Source: Guyparkeria hydrothermalis (GTDB taxonomy: Bacteria > Pseudomonadota > Gammaproteobacteria > Halothiobacillales > Halothiobacillaceae). From it: a DNA stretch of 64,000 nucleotides. The stretch lies in contig NZ_JAJSED010000001.1 of the NCBI RefSeq assembly GCF_023555385.1, positions 434,001-498,000 on the forward strand, in the 5' to 3' direction. A program made the position numbers and the translations under genes. Numbering within the stretch: position 1 is the stretch's first letter; every line of letters begins with the position of its first letter. Shown here in pieces: positions 32,803-41,791 of the stretch. Below the pieces are notes generated by a model. The model had not been told where the DNA came from. It ran no database searches and worked only from the letters and a program-made list of their open reading frames with translations.

Positions 32803-33638
32803 TCGCTGGCCTGTCGGGGGCGACGGCGCGGGCTTGGGTGCCGTGCTCCGCGTTCGCCACGGCGGTCACCATCACGCAGTTCGTCCTCGCTCTGGGCGAG
32901 GAAGGAGCTCAACGTTTCGCGGATGAAGGCCGGCGATCGCTCCTCCTGCATTAGCAGCACACCCTCGACCATCATGTTCATCAGCATTACGCGCTGCTCG
33001 GTACGCCGCTCGAGCTTCAGCGCGATCGGTTTGAAAAACATGTTGGAGAGCAGGATGCCGTAGAGCGTCGTGATCAGCGCCAGTGCCATGTTGGTGCCGA
33101 TGGCGCCGAACTGGTCGGCGTCCATGGCGCTGAGCATGTTGATCAGGCCGAGCAGCGTGCCCAGCATGCCGAAGGCCGGTGCGAACGTGGCCATGGTGCG
33201 GAAAATCTGTGCCTCCGCCCGTTCGCGGGCTCGCATGCGAGAGATGCGCCACTGCATCAGGGTGATCAGATCCTCGCTGGAAGCCCCGTCGAGCACCATC
33301 TGCATGCCCGAGCGCAGAAAGGGGTTCTTGATCCGGTTGAGCTTTTCGTCCGCGCGGCTGATCTGCCCCTGGAACTTGAGCTTGGCCACCTCGACCAGTT
33401 CGTTGATGTCGCGCTCGGCGTAGAGCCGCTCGTTCTTGAGGACGATGCCGAACACGCGGAAGACCCGCAGCAGCTCGTGCAGGGGGTAGCTCACCAGTGT
33501 CGCGGCCACCGTGCCGCCGACCACGAGCAGAAGGCCGGGAAGGTTCAGGAAGCTGGTGGGATCCTCGGTGGAGAGTCCGATCGCCGCGACGACGATGGCC
33601 AGGCCGGTGAACATGCCGAGTAGCGTGCTGGGATTCAC
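32799..33638 (-). CDS. motA: MotA-family stator protein
   Basis: This 279-residue protein has four predicted helices and the MotA/PomA pattern: VNPSTLLGMFTGLAIV at the start, LLLVVGGTVAATLVSYP, a large cytoplasmic loop with GMQMVLDGASSEDL, then MLGTLLGLINMLSAM and LITTLYGILLSNMFFKPIA. GTG 33638 was chosen because GAGGA lies about 10 bases upstream and the family starts there; an open upstream stretch is not conserved. The C-terminal 30 residues are very basic (RRRPRQ). It pairs with the overlapping motB. Confidence 0.9.
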   Translation of the reverse strand: MNPSTLLGMFTGLAIVVAAIGLSTEDPTSFLNLPGLLLVVGGTVAATLVSYPLHELLRVFRVFGIVLKNERLYAERDINELVEVAKLKFQGQISRADEKLNRIKNPFLRSGMQMVLDGASSEDLITLMQWRISRMRARERAEAQIFRTMATFAPAFGMLGTLLGLINMLSAMDADQFGAIGTNMALALITTLYGILLSNMFFKPIALKLERRTEQRVMLMNMMVEGVLLMQEERSPAFIRETLSSFLAQSEDELRDGDRRGERGARHPSPRRRPRQASE

Positions 33639-33786
33639 GGATCGATGGTCCTCGGGGGCAAAAGGTGCACGATGAAAACGATAGCATTGGCCGCAGTCGT
33701 CGGAACGACCGTGCTTAGCCATTATGATCGGCCGGGAAGCGGCATTCTTGATAGCGAACTGACCGACTGAGGAGGCCGGCTACGCC

Positions 33787-34590
33787 ATGGAATTGATCGA
33801 CACCCATTGTCACCTGGACGCGGCCGCTTTTGCCGACGATCTGCCGGCCGTTATGCGGCACGCCGTCGAGCAGGGGGTCGCCGGTGTCGTGGCCGTGGGT
33901 GTCTCGCCAATGGACTTTTCAGCGCAGTGCCGCGCAATAACTCAGGCCAGGCGGGCTGGTTTGTCGGCCTGGGCGGCGTTCGGCACCCACCCCTGGTGGG
34001 CGAACCGCGTGGATCCGGCGGAGGCCGTGGACGGCCTCGAGGCGCAGTGGGCGGGAGCCGAGCGGCCGGTCGCGGTGGGTGAAGTCGGGCTGGACTTTGC
34101 CCGTGATGACATCGAAACCGAACAGCAGAACGCGCTGTTCACCGCCCAGCTCGACTGGGCGGCCGAGCGGGATCTGCCTGTGATTCTCCACGAACAAAAG
34201 TCCGCCGACCGACTGCTGTACTGGCTGCGGCGGCGCCGTCACGCCGGCGGCGTGGTGCATGGCTTCACCGGCTCTCAGCAGCAGGCCGAGCAGTTCATCG
34301 AGCAGGGCTTTTTCATCGGCGTTGGCGGGGCGATCACGCATCCCGGCGCTCACCGCATGCATCGGATGATGCGCGAGTTGCCGCTCGACTCGCTGGTGCT
34401 GGAGACCGATGCCCCCAACCAGCCTGGCCATGCCCACCGCGGCGAGCGCAACAGGCCCGGCTATCTGCCGGAGAACCTGACTGCCCTGGCGTCCCTGCGC
34501 GGCCTTGACGAGGGTCAGTTGCGCGAGGCAATTGCTCGCAACGTCGAGCGGTTGTTCAAGGGCCGTCTTCGCTACAATGCCGCCGGCTGA
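33787..34590 (+). CDS. tatD: TatD-family metal-dependent DNase
   Basis: This 267-residue TIM-barrel hydrolase has metal ligands DTHCHLD (about 5-11), GEVGLDF, HEQKS, VHGFTGS and the late aspartate in LVLETDAP. This fits TatD/YcfH-type nucleases, which act on DNA 3' ends in repair and stress. It could also be a YjjV-type paralogue; the family member cannot be settled here. It is followed 27 bases later by tcdA on the same strand and diverges from motA. Confidence 0.88.
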   Translation: MELIDTHCHLDAAAFADDLPAVMRHAVEQGVAGVVAVGVSPMDFSAQCRAITQARRAGLSAWAAFGTHPWWANRVDPAEAVDGLEAQWAGAERPVAVGEVGLDFARDDIETEQQNALFTAQLDWAAERDLPVILHEQKSADRLLYWLRRRRHAGGVVHGFTGSQQQAEQFIEQGFFIGVGGAITHPGAHRMHRMMRELPLDSLVLETDAPNQPGHAHRGERNRPGYLPENLTALASLRGLDEGQLREAIARNVERLFKGRLRYNAAG

Positions 34591-34617
34591 CCATTCATCC
34601 AACAGGACCGATCCCTC

Positions 34618-35355
34618 GTGACTGCCATCAATCCCGTCGACGAACGCACCGAACTGCTCATCGGAGAAGAGGGCATCCAGCAGCTCAGACACGCCACGGT
34701 GCTGGTGGCCGGGCTGGGCGGGGTCGGCGGCGCGGCTGCCGAATCACTGGCGCGTGCCGGGGTAGGGCGACTGATCCTGCTTGATCACGACACGTTCGCC
34801 GCCTCGAACCTCAACCGCCAACTGCTGTCGACCGGCGACGTACTGGGGCGTGGCAAGGCGGAGGTGGCCGTCGAGCGGCTTGCCTCGATCCGTGACGACA
34901 TCGAGCTGGTCGCCAGTCCCGAGTTTCTCGACGTCTCGGGGGTGGACGGGTTTCTGGAACGGCACCAGCCGGATTTCGTGGCCGACTGTATCGACTCGAT
35001 TGCGGTCAAGGCTCGCCTGCTGGCGGTGGCCCGTGAACAGGGGCGTGGCACGTTCACCGCGCTTGGTGCCGGCAACCGTATCGACCCTCGCAAGATGCAT
35101 GTCGGTCGGCTCGATCGTGTGCACGGCTGCGGTCTGGGTGCGGTGTTGCGTCGCAAGCTGAGGAAGGCGGGCGCGCCGGTTGATTTTCCGGTGGTCTACT
35201 CGAGCGAGCAGCCACGCAAGCCCGCGCCGCATCAGCCGACCGAGGACGGCAGCCAGCCACGCGCGATCAATGGCACCATCAGCTACCTGCCCAACCTGTT
35301 CGGCCACATGGTGGCCGGCGAAATCATTCGCCGAATCCTTCAGGGCACGCGCTGA
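34618..35355 (+). CDS. tcdA: tRNA threonylcarbamoyladenosine dehydratase (TcdA)
   Basis: This 245-residue E1-like enzyme cyclises t6A37 of tRNA to ct6A using ATP. The nucleotide-binding motif is VLVAGLGGVGGAAAESL. DHDTFAASNLNRQL is the family's Arg/Asn region, and DCIDSIAVKARLL follows. FTALGAGNRIDP and ISYLPNLFGHMVAG match YgdL/CsdL. GTG 34618 starts the protein at MTAINPVDERTELLIG-type sequence. It is not a molybdopterin MoeB, which usually has zinc-cysteine pairs that are missing here. Confidence 0.92.
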   Translation: MTAINPVDERTELLIGEEGIQQLRHATVLVAGLGGVGGAAAESLARAGVGRLILLDHDTFAASNLNRQLLSTGDVLGRGKAEVAVERLASIRDDIELVASPEFLDVSGVDGFLERHQPDFVADCIDSIAVKARLLAVAREQGRGTFTALGAGNRIDPRKMHVGRLDRVHGCGLGAVLRRKLRKAGAPVDFPVVYSSEQPRKPAPHQPTEDGSQPRAINGTISYLPNLFGHMVAGEIIRRILQGTR

Positions 35356-35367
35356 CGCCGCTGCGAA

Positions 35368-36738
35368 TTATTCCTCGCGCAGGAACACCCGTCGGCCGTT
35401 GACCCAGGTTGCCTCGACCCGGTGGGCAAAATCCCAGCCAGCGAAGGGCGTGTTCGAACCCGCGCTGGCCATGCCGGTTGAGTCGAGGCTCCACATGGCG
35501 TCCGGATCGATCAGTGCCAGGTCGGCCCGTTGACCAACGGCGATCGAGCCGGCATCGCTCAGACCGAACAGTGATGCCGGACGCGTCGCCAGCGCATCGA
35601 TCGCGCGGTCGAAAGTGATCACGTCTTCTTCGACAAGCTTCAATACCAGCGGTAGCAGCGTCTCGAGCCCCGATATGCCCGGTTCGGTTTCCGGGAAGGG
35701 GGCGAGCTTGGCGTCCGGCTCGTGCGGCTGGTGGTCCGAGACCACCGTGTCGATCAGCCCCTCGGCTAGCCCGCGGCGCAGCGCGTCGCGGTCACGCATG
35801 GTTCGCAATGGCGGGATCACGTGTGCGTTGGGGTCAAGCGCGTCCGTGTCCATCTCGGTCAGCCAGAGCTGATGTGCGGACACGCCGGCCGTGATCGGCA
35901 GCCCATCGGCCTTGGCCCGCTCGATCAGCTTGAGCGCAGCGGCCGAGGAAATCATGGGCACATGCACCCGCGCGCCGGTCTCGTTGATCATCGCGATCAG
36001 TTGCGCCAGCGGAGCGGTCTCTGCGGAAACCGGTAGGCCGGGCAGCCCGAGTCGTGTGGCGACTGCACCGTCGTGGGCGCAGCCACGGGCGGACAGTGAC
36101 GGGTCGATCGGCTGGAGCAGCACCTGCAGGTTGAAGGTGGCAGCATATTCGAGTGCCCGGCGCATCAACCGCAGGTCATGGAACGGGTAGTGCGCGTTGG
36201 AGATCGCGACGCACCCGCCTTCGTCGAGGGCCGCCATCTCGGCCAACAGTTCGCCCTCGAGCTGCTGGGTCATCGCGCCGATGGCGACTACACGCGCTCG
36301 ACCGGCCAGTTGCGCGCGCCGCTTGATGTAGCGCGCGACGGCGACGGTATCCAGAACCGGGGTAGTGTCCGGGGGCATCACCAGCGTCGAGATGCCGCCG
36401 GCGACAGCAGCTGCGCTCTCGGTGGCTATGGTGGCCTTGTGCTCCAGACCCGGCTCACGCAGTCGGGCCCAGCCGTCGATGATGCCGGGGATCAGCCAGT
36501 GGCCCTCGGCACAGAGGTGTTCGGCAGTGTCGCCCGGCCAGTCGCCCGGTGCTTCGCCGATAGCGATGATGCGCCCGTTGGACAGGTAGATGTCGTCGTT
36601 GCGGTCAAGTTCGCTGGACGGATCGCGCAGGCGCGCGCCGCGGATCACCCAGTGGTCGCAATCGATGCCGGGCCGGCAGCCTTCCGGGTGGCGGACCGGA
36701 TCGTAGTCCAGACCGAGGTTTTCCGGTGCGTCCTTCAT
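35368..36738 (-). CDS. pyrX: Inactive dihydroorotase homologue (PyrX/PyrC'), partner of aspartate carbamoyltransferase
   Basis: This 456-residue amidohydrolase-like protein matches dihydroorotase overall, but the metal motif DxHxH is lost: the segment reads [15 protein letters not shown] where active enzymes have D-x-H-x-H-LREPG. In Pseudomonas and relatives such non-catalytic PyrC' subunits assemble with PyrB and keep the ATCase dodecamer stable. Its start overlaps the pyrB stop by four bases (ATGA), strengthening that reading. ATG 36738 follows GGGAGAGAAC. An active PyrC must be encoded elsewhere. Confidence 0.88.
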   Translation of the reverse strand: MKDAPENLGLDYDPVRHPEGCRPGIDCDHWVIRGARLRDPSSELDRNDDIYLSNGRIIAIGEAPGDWPGDTAEHLCAEGHWLIPGIIDGWARLREPGLEHKATIATESAAAVAGGISTLVMPPDTTPVLDTVAVARYIKRRAQLAGRARVVAIGAMTQQLEGELLAEMAALDEGGCVAISNAHYPFHDLRLMRRALEYAATFNLQVLLQPIDPSLSARGCAHDGAVATRLGLPGLPVSAETAPLAQLIAMINETGARVHVPMISSAAALKLIERAKADGLPITAGVSAHQLWLTEMDTDALDPNAHVIPPLRTMRDRDALRRGLAEGLIDTVVSDHQPHEPDAKLAPFPETEPGISGLETLLPLVLKLVEEDVITFDRAIDALATRPASLFGLSDAGSIAVGQRADLALIDPDAMWSLDSTGMASAGSNTPFAGWDFAHRVEATWVNGRRVFLREE

Positions 36739-37748
36739 GCGTTCTCTCCCCGGTTGGCGCTCATGCACAGGCTCATCACCGCCATGCGCACACCAATGCC
36801 GTTGGATACCTGTTCGAGGATCACCGACTGCGGACCGTCGGCAACCGAGGATTCGATCTCCACGCCGCGGTTCGCCGGTCCCGGATGCATGACGATCGCG
36901 TCATCCTTGGCCCAGGCAAGCTTCTCCTCGGTCAGGCCGTAAAGGCGGTAGAACTCTTCTTCGCTGGGCAGCAGGCCCGATTCCATCCGTTCGCGCTGCA
37001 GGCGCAGCATGATGATCACATCGACGTCGCGCAGGCCCTCGCGCATGTCGTGGAAGACGCGCACGCCGAGTTTTTCGACATCGGTGGGTATCAGGGTGCG
37101 CGGCGCGATCACGCGCAGTTCGCCGACGTTGAGCGAGTTGAGCACATGCATCTGCGACCGGGCGACGCGCGAGTGCCGGATATCGCCGACGATCGCGACG
37201 CGCAGCGGGGTGAAGTCACCTTTGTGGCGACGGATCGTGAACGCATCCAGCAGCGCTTGGGTTGGGTGCGAATGCCAGCCGTCGCCGGCGTTGAGCACAG
37301 AGACGTGCGGAGCGACGTGGCGGGCGATGAAGTGTGCCGCACCGGACTGCTCGTGGCGGACGACGAACATGTCCGCCTGCATGGCCTCGATGTTGCGCAG
37401 TGTGTCGAGCAGGCTTTCGCCCTTCTTGGTGGCCGATGTGGCGAGATTGAGGTTGAGCACGTCGGCCGAGAGGCGCTTGGCGGCGAGTTCGAAGGTGGTG
37501 CGGGTCCGGGTCGAGGACTCGAAGAACAGGTTGACCACGGTGCGCCCGCGCAGCAACGGCACCTTCTTGATCTCGCGGTCGGTGACCGAGACGAAGCCCT
37601 CGGCCGTGTCGAGGATGCGCGTGATCCACTGGGGGCCGAGGCCCTCGATGGTAAGCAGGTGGCGCAGATGGCCTTGTTCGTCGAACTGGATCGCCCAGGG
37701 GTCGGGCGCAAATTTCGGGATCTTGGGGCGGACGAAGTTCACGGCCAT
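36735..37748 (-). CDS. pyrB: Aspartate carbamoyltransferase catalytic subunit (PyrB)
   Basis: At 337 residues it matches the long class of PyrB found with PyrX. The carbamoyl-phosphate site is [13 protein letters not shown] (about 80-90), with [11 protein letters not shown], and the MRLQRERM region in the aspartate domain. It commits carbamoyl phosphate and aspartate to pyrimidine synthesis. It lies between pyrR (5 bases upstream) and pyrX. The N-terminal extension ([15 protein letters not shown]) is typical of enzymes that bind nucleotides in the catalytic chain. Confidence 0.96.
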   Translation of the reverse strand: MAVNFVRPKIPKFAPDPWAIQFDEQGHLRHLLTIEGLGPQWITRILDTAEGFVSVTDREIKKVPLLRGRTVVNLFFESSTRTRTTFELAAKRLSADVLNLNLATSATKKGESLLDTLRNIEAMQADMFVVRHEQSGAAHFIARHVAPHVSVLNAGDGWHSHPTQALLDAFTIRRHKGDFTPLRVAIVGDIRHSRVARSQMHVLNSLNVGELRVIAPRTLIPTDVEKLGVRVFHDMREGLRDVDVIIMLRLQRERMESGLLPSEEEFYRLYGLTEEKLAWAKDDAIVMHPGPANRGVEIESSVADGPQSVILEQVSNGIGVRMAVMSLCMSANRGENA

Positions 37749-37753
37749 GGCGC

Positions 37754-38275
37754 TCAGCTCTCCTTGCTAGAAACGAGGCGGGCGGTGATCGGCTCCGGCC
37801 CGTCGACGTGAATCTGTTCATCGGGGCCGAGCGCGACTTCCTGGCCGGCCCAGTCGGCGCATATCGGCAGTTCGCGACCGTCGCGCTGGTAGAGAACGGC
37901 CAGCGCGATACAGCGCGGCCGGCCGTAATCGAACAGCTCGTTCATCGCGGCGCGCACCGTGCGACCGGTGAACAGGACGTCGTCAACGAGAATGATATCG
38001 CGGCCGTCCACGTCCACCGACAGGTCCGACGGGCTGACCTGCGGATGCAGGCCGAGGGTATGAAAATCATCACGATAGAACGTGATGTTAAGGCGGCCTA
38101 GCGGTTCGGTGCAGCCGAGAGCCCGGTGCAGGGCGTCGGCGACCCAGACACCGCCGGTGTGGATGCCGACGATCAGCGGATCGGTGAATTCGCCACGTTG
38201 CCGTGACTCACGGATCTGAGCCTCGAGTCGGTCGATGGCCTCGTTCACCGGCAGCAGGCGATCGGTTGGTGTCAT
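37754..38275 (-). CDS. pyrR: PyrR, uracil phosphoribosyltransferase-type pyrimidine operon protein
   Basis: This 173-residue PRTase-fold protein has the PRPP loop [18 protein letters not shown] and [13 protein letters not shown], diagnostic of PyrR. In Gram-positives PyrR attenuates the pyr operon by binding mRNA. In gammaproteobacterial pyrR-pyrB-pyrX clusters the role is less clear, and no attenuator was recognised before pyrB here. ATG 38275 was chosen because the family starts with [10 protein letters not shown]-type sequence; upstream frame extends as shadow only. The ruvX stop is 40 bases upstream. Confidence 0.92.
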   Translation of the reverse strand: MTPTDRLLPVNEAIDRLEAQIRESRQRGEFTDPLIVGIHTGGVWVADALHRALGCTEPLGRLNITFYRDDFHTLGLHPQVSPSDLSVDVDGRDIILVDDVLFTGRTVRAAMNELFDYGRPRCIALAVLYQRDGRELPICADWAGQEVALGPDEQIHVDGPEPITARLVSSKES

Positions 38276-38315
38276 CGGTGCAGCATCCCGGTCAGGTGAT
38301 TGGCGAGGGATTGTA

Positions 38316-38819
38316 TCAATCTCGCGCGGCAGCGGGAGTGTCGACGAGGTTCTGGGTGACCTCGGCCTTGGAGACGTCCTCGATCGGGCGGGGGGCGGAG
38401 AGGGTGAAGAAGCCGTCGAGGATGATGGCGGCGGCCATCGCGTCAAGACGGCCCCGGTCTCGCTCGATTGCCCGTCGGCCGAGCCGTTCGGCTGCCTGCT
38501 CGGAGCTCAGCCGTTCGTCGACCACGTACACGGGTAGACCGCTGCGTACGCGCAGTCGATTGCCAAAGCGCCGGATCGCGGCGGCCTGCGGGTAGCAGCG
38601 CCCGGCATCATCGATCGGCCAGCCGATGACCAAAAGATCCGGCTGCCACTCCGCGATCAGCTCCTCGATCGCCTGCCAGTCGATCTGGTCGGCATTGCGA
38701 TTGTGCAGCGTCGTCAGTGGGCGACCGTTGCCGATGCGCCGGTCGCCAACGGCGATGCCGATACGCCATTCGCCGTAATCGAAGCCCAGGGCCTGCGTTC
38801 CGGGCGTCGCCTCGGCCAT
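38316..38819 (-). CDS. ruvX: RuvX/YqgF, putative pre-16S rRNA nuclease
   Basis: This 167-residue RNase H-fold protein has ALGFDYGEWRIGIAVGD at the N-terminus (catalytic Asp in FDYG), VIGWPIDD, YVVDERLSS with Asp/Glu, and the final DAMAAAIILDGFF. The family processes the 16S rRNA 5' end and was also proposed as a Holliday-junction resolvase. It overlaps the yqgE stop, keeping the conserved yqgE-ruvX-pyr order. Confidence 0.93.
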   Translation of the reverse strand: MAEATPGTQALGFDYGEWRIGIAVGDRRIGNGRPLTTLHNRNADQIDWQAIEELIAEWQPDLLVIGWPIDDAGRCYPQAAAIRRFGNRLRVRSGLPVYVVDERLSSEQAAERLGRRAIERDRGRLDAMAAAIILDGFFTLSAPRPIEDVSKAEVTQNLVDTPAAARD

Positions 38820-39382
38820 CAGGCGTGCCCGGCCTCGCCGGAGAGCAGGTTGATGTCGATGCCGAGCTGTTCGGCGGCCGTGGTCCAGCGCTGGTCGACC
38901 GGCTGCTGGAACAGGATTTCCTCGGTTGCCTCGACGTTGAGCCAGCTGTTCTCGGCCATCTCCTGATCCATCTGCTCACGGCTCCAGCCGGAGTAGCCCA
39001 GCGCGACGATGACGTTTTGCGGGCCGGCGCCGTCGGCCAGGGCCTGGAGGATATCCTTCGAGGTCGTCAGACCAATGCGATCGGTGACTTCCAGCGTCGA
39101 GTCCCATCCGCCGTGCGGGGCGTGAAGTACGAAGCCACGCTCCAGGTCGATCGGTCCGCCCATGAAGACTGGCTGGGCGCGAACGTCCGAGTCGGTGCAG
39201 GTGATCTGCATGTGATCGAAGATGTCGCCCAGATCGAGTTCGAGCGGGCGGTTGATGGTGATGCCCATCACGCCGTCATCGTTGTCCTCGCAGATATAGG
39301 TCACGCTCCGGCTGAAGTTGGGATCCTCCAGGTTGGGCATGGCGATGAGGAGTTGGTTGGTGAGCGAGCTGTGTTCTTGCAT
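38819..39382 (-). CDS. yqgE: YqgE/AlgH family protein (UPF0301)
   Basis: This 187-residue protein begins LTNQLLIAMPNLEDPNFSRS and contains GVMGITINRPLE and VFMGGPIDLERGFVLH, the signature segments of the UPF0301 family. VALGYSGWSREQMDQEM follows. Its biochemical role is not known; AlgH in Pseudomonas was linked to alginate regulation. It is coupled to ruvX by a short overlap. rluB lies 60 bases upstream on the same strand. Confidence 0.93.
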   Translation of the reverse strand: MQEHSSLTNQLLIAMPNLEDPNFSRSVTYICEDNDDGVMGITINRPLELDLGDIFDHMQITCTDSDVRAQPVFMGGPIDLERGFVLHAPHGGWDSTLEVTDRIGLTTSKDILQALADGAGPQNVIVALGYSGWSREQMDQEMAENSWLNVEATEEILFQQPVDQRWTTAAEQLGIDINLLSGEAGHA

Positions 39383-39441
39383 GGTCTTCCCAGTATTGTT
39401 GGCGGGAGTCCGGCCTTCAACCGTTCCCGTCGCAATCGGTA

Positions 39442-40401
39442 TCAGCCGCGAGGGCCGCGTCGCCGGTTGGGAGCCGCGCCGGCCTTGCGGCGCGAGCGGG
39501 CCGGCTTGACGGTGGTCTCGCGCTTGAGCGAGTGCCCCTTGGGCTCTTCGCGTTGGGTTCGGTTTCGCGCCGGTCGTTTCGCTTCGCGCACGGACTTCCC
39601 GGCCTTGAAGGGCTTGTGGGCGCGGCGCGCCGCGTGTCGGCCGAGCGTTTTGTGCCGGGTTTCGGCCTTGAGACCCACCAGTTCGGCCAGTGCGCCCTCG
39701 ATTGCCGGCTCCACTTCCTGCACCTTGCCCGGACGCAGGCGAGGGGGCAGGTTCACTCCCGCGTAGCTGATCCGTATCAGTCGCGAGACTTGGCCGCCGA
39801 CGGCCTCGATCATCCGGCGCACTTCCCGGTTACGCCCCTCGTGCAGAGTGACGTGGTACCAGTGGTTCGCGCCCTGGCCGCCAGCGTCATGGAGGCGGGT
39901 GAAGTGCGCGACCCCGTCTTCGAGTGTGACGCCCTCGACCAGCTGTTTCTGCTGTTCGTCGTCCAGGCCGCCAAGCACCCGGACGGCATAGGTGCGTTCG
40001 ATGCCGTAGCTCGGATGCATCAGTCGGTTGGCGAGTTCACCGTCGTTGGTGACGAGCAGCAGGCCACTGGTGTTGAAGTCGAGTCGACCCACCGTGATCC
40101 AGCGTCCTTCACGGATCGGCGGGAGGTTTTCGGCGACGGTGGGGCGCCCCTCCGGGTCATGGTTGGCCGTGATCTGGCCTTCGGGCTTGTGATAGATCAG
40201 CACGCGGCGGACCGGACGCACGTCGGGGACCTGGACGCGCTTGTCTCCCAGCTCGATGGTGTCTCCCGGTCCGGCCTGGTCGCCGAGGGTGGCGAGAGTG
40301 CCGTTGACGCGGACTCGGCCTTCGGCGATCCAGTTCTCGATCTTGCGGCGCGAACCGAGTCCCATGGCCGCCAGAACTTTCTGCAAGCGTTGTTTTTCCA
40401 T
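39442..40401 (-). CDS. rluB: 23S rRNA pseudouridine synthase RluB
   Basis: This 319-residue protein has an S4-like domain (RLQKVLAAMGLGSRRKIENW), then the catalytic domain with Asp in GRLDFNTSGLLL (about 105) and GRNREVRRMIEAVGG. This is the RsuA/RluB/E/F family, and the length with a long tail fits RluB, which modifies U2605. The last 80 residues are very basic (RKAGAAPNRRRGPRG), probably RNA-binding and disordered. ATG 40401 follows GGAGA. The frame upstream is open but antisense to the MlaE-like gene region. Confidence 0.92.
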   Translation of the reverse strand: MEKQRLQKVLAAMGLGSRRKIENWIAEGRVRVNGTLATLGDQAGPGDTIELGDKRVQVPDVRPVRRVLIYHKPEGQITANHDPEGRPTVAENLPPIREGRWITVGRLDFNTSGLLLVTNDGELANRLMHPSYGIERTYAVRVLGGLDDEQQKQLVEGVTLEDGVAHFTRLHDAGGQGANHWYHVTLHEGRNREVRRMIEAVGGQVSRLIRISYAGVNLPPRLRPGKVQEVEPAIEGALAELVGLKAETRHKTLGRHAARRAHKPFKAGKSVREAKRPARNRTQREEPKGHSLKRETTVKPARSRRKAGAAPNRRRGPRG

Positions 40402-40626
40402 GGGGTCTCCTGCGCGATAGGCGCCGTCGGCCGGTTGTCCGGACGGCGTGTCGAAAATGGCCGTGCATTCTAACAGGCCGGGTGGCCGATGATCGGCTAT
40501 TGCTCCACCAGTTGGCCTGCAGATTGGCAAGGGTGCCTGTGGACGCGCTCGCTTCATGATCCTACGCTTGGAGCAGTCTGCCCGGGGTGACGGTTGGGGC
40601 CGTGTGGCGACCCGGAACGAAATTGG

Positions 40627-41790
40627 ATGTCGACTAGAGCAGCGAGGAACGAAACGATCGACGCATTCGACCAGCGAACTTCCCCGCCCTCCCTGCGGCT
40701 GGACGACTCCGCAGGGGAGGTGACCATGGTGCTGTCTGGCGCGTGGGTGCTCGCGCAACTCGCCGAGAAGGTGCCCCGCCCGCCGGACCCGGGGGCGGGG
40801 AGCGGCTCCTTGCGGCTCGACGGCGCCGCCGATGCGCTCGACAGTGCCGGTGCGCTGGCCATCGCCCGGTACATTTCCCGCTGGGAAGAAGATGGCTGGA
40901 GCGTCGACGTGGCAAGCCTGCCCGATTCCCAGCGCAGGTTGATCTCCCTGCTCAAATCCCGGCTCCCGGACATGCATCCGCCCGCCGCCTCGCGGGAAGG
41001 CCCGCTGGCCCGGCTGGGGCGCGCTACCGTCGGCAAGCTCATCGAGGCGAATGCGTTTCTCGCGTTCATCGGCGAACTGGTCAGTCGGGGCGGGCGATTG
41101 TTGCTTCTGCCGTGGCGCATTCGCTGGCGCCAAGTGATCGCCGAGATCGAGGCCGCCGGACTGCGTGCGCTGGGGATCGTCGGCCTGCTTTCCTTTCTGG
41201 TGGGCATGGTAATGGCCTACCAGGCGGGCGCGACGCTGCAGGATTACGGTGCCAACGTACTGATCGTGAACCTGGTCGGGATCATCACCCTGCGCGAGAT
41301 GGGCCCGTTGCTGACCGCGATCATCGTGGCCGGGCGTACCGGCTCCTCGTACACCGCCCAGATTGGCACCATGCGGATCACCGAGGAGATTGACGCCCTG
41401 CGCGCAATCGGCATCCCGCCGTTCGACATGCTGATCCTGCCCAAGGTGATCGCGCTGATTCTGGTCATGCCGTTGCTCACCGTGTTCGCGAATCTGATGG
41501 GGTTGCTAGGTGGTGCCGTGGTCGCTGCATACCGCTTCGAGGTCAGCTTTGCCGTGTATTTCGATCGGTTGCCGGAAGTGGTGAATCTCACCACCCTAAT
41601 GCTCGGCCTGGTCAAGATGCCGGTTTTCGCCGTCGTCATCGCCCTGATCGGCTGCATGCAGGGCATGCGGGTGGCTGGCAGCGCCCTGGCCGTTGGCCGC
41701 GCCACCACGGTCAGCGTCGTACAGGCGACCTTCCTGGTGATCGTGATCGACGCCGTGTTCTCAGTCCTGTTCAACTTGCTGGGGTATTGA
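40627..41790 (+). CDS. MlaE-family lipid ABC permease with N-terminal STAS-like domain
   Basis: This protein of about 387 residues has an N-terminal region of about 120 residues with a STAS-like pattern (VTMVLSGAW, ADALDSAGALAIARY), then the MlaE permease with five or six helices: GLLSFLVGMVMAYQAG, GIITLREMGPLLTAIIVAGRTGS, EIDALRAIGIPPFDMLILPK and VLFNLLGY at the end. This architecture is known for YrbE/MlaE relatives encoded with an ATPase, an MCE protein and a PqiC-like lipoprotein, as here. Such systems move phospholipids between membranes. ATG 40627 was preferred over a TTG at 40594; neither has a strong ribosome-binding site. Confidence 0.9.
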   Translation: MSTRAARNETIDAFDQRTSPPSLRLDDSAGEVTMVLSGAWVLAQLAEKVPRPPDPGAGSGSLRLDGAADALDSAGALAIARYISRWEEDGWSVDVASLPDSQRRLISLLKSRLPDMHPPAASREGPLARLGRATVGKLIEANAFLAFIGELVSRGGRLLLLPWRIRWRQVIAEIEAAGLRALGIVGLLSFLVGMVMAYQAGATLQDYGANVLIVNLVGIITLREMGPLLTAIIVAGRTGSSYTAQIGTMRITEEIDALRAIGIPPFDMLILPKVIALILVMPLLTVFANLMGLLGGAVVAAYRFEVSFAVYFDRLPEVVNLTTLMLGLVKMPVFAVVIALIGCMQGMRVAGSALAVGRATTVSVVQATFLVIVIDAVFSVLFNLLGY

Positions 41791-41791
41791 G

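Noticed and set aside
31888-33638. ExbB/ExbD or TolQ/TolR energy-coupling pair
   Set aside because: The second protein has an OmpA-like peptidoglycan-binding domain and the first has the long MotA cytoplasmic loop, so a MotAB-type stator fits better.
35368-36738. Active dihydroorotase (PyrC)
   Set aside because: The metal-binding His-x-His is missing and the gene overlaps pyrB, which fits the non-catalytic PyrX subunit.
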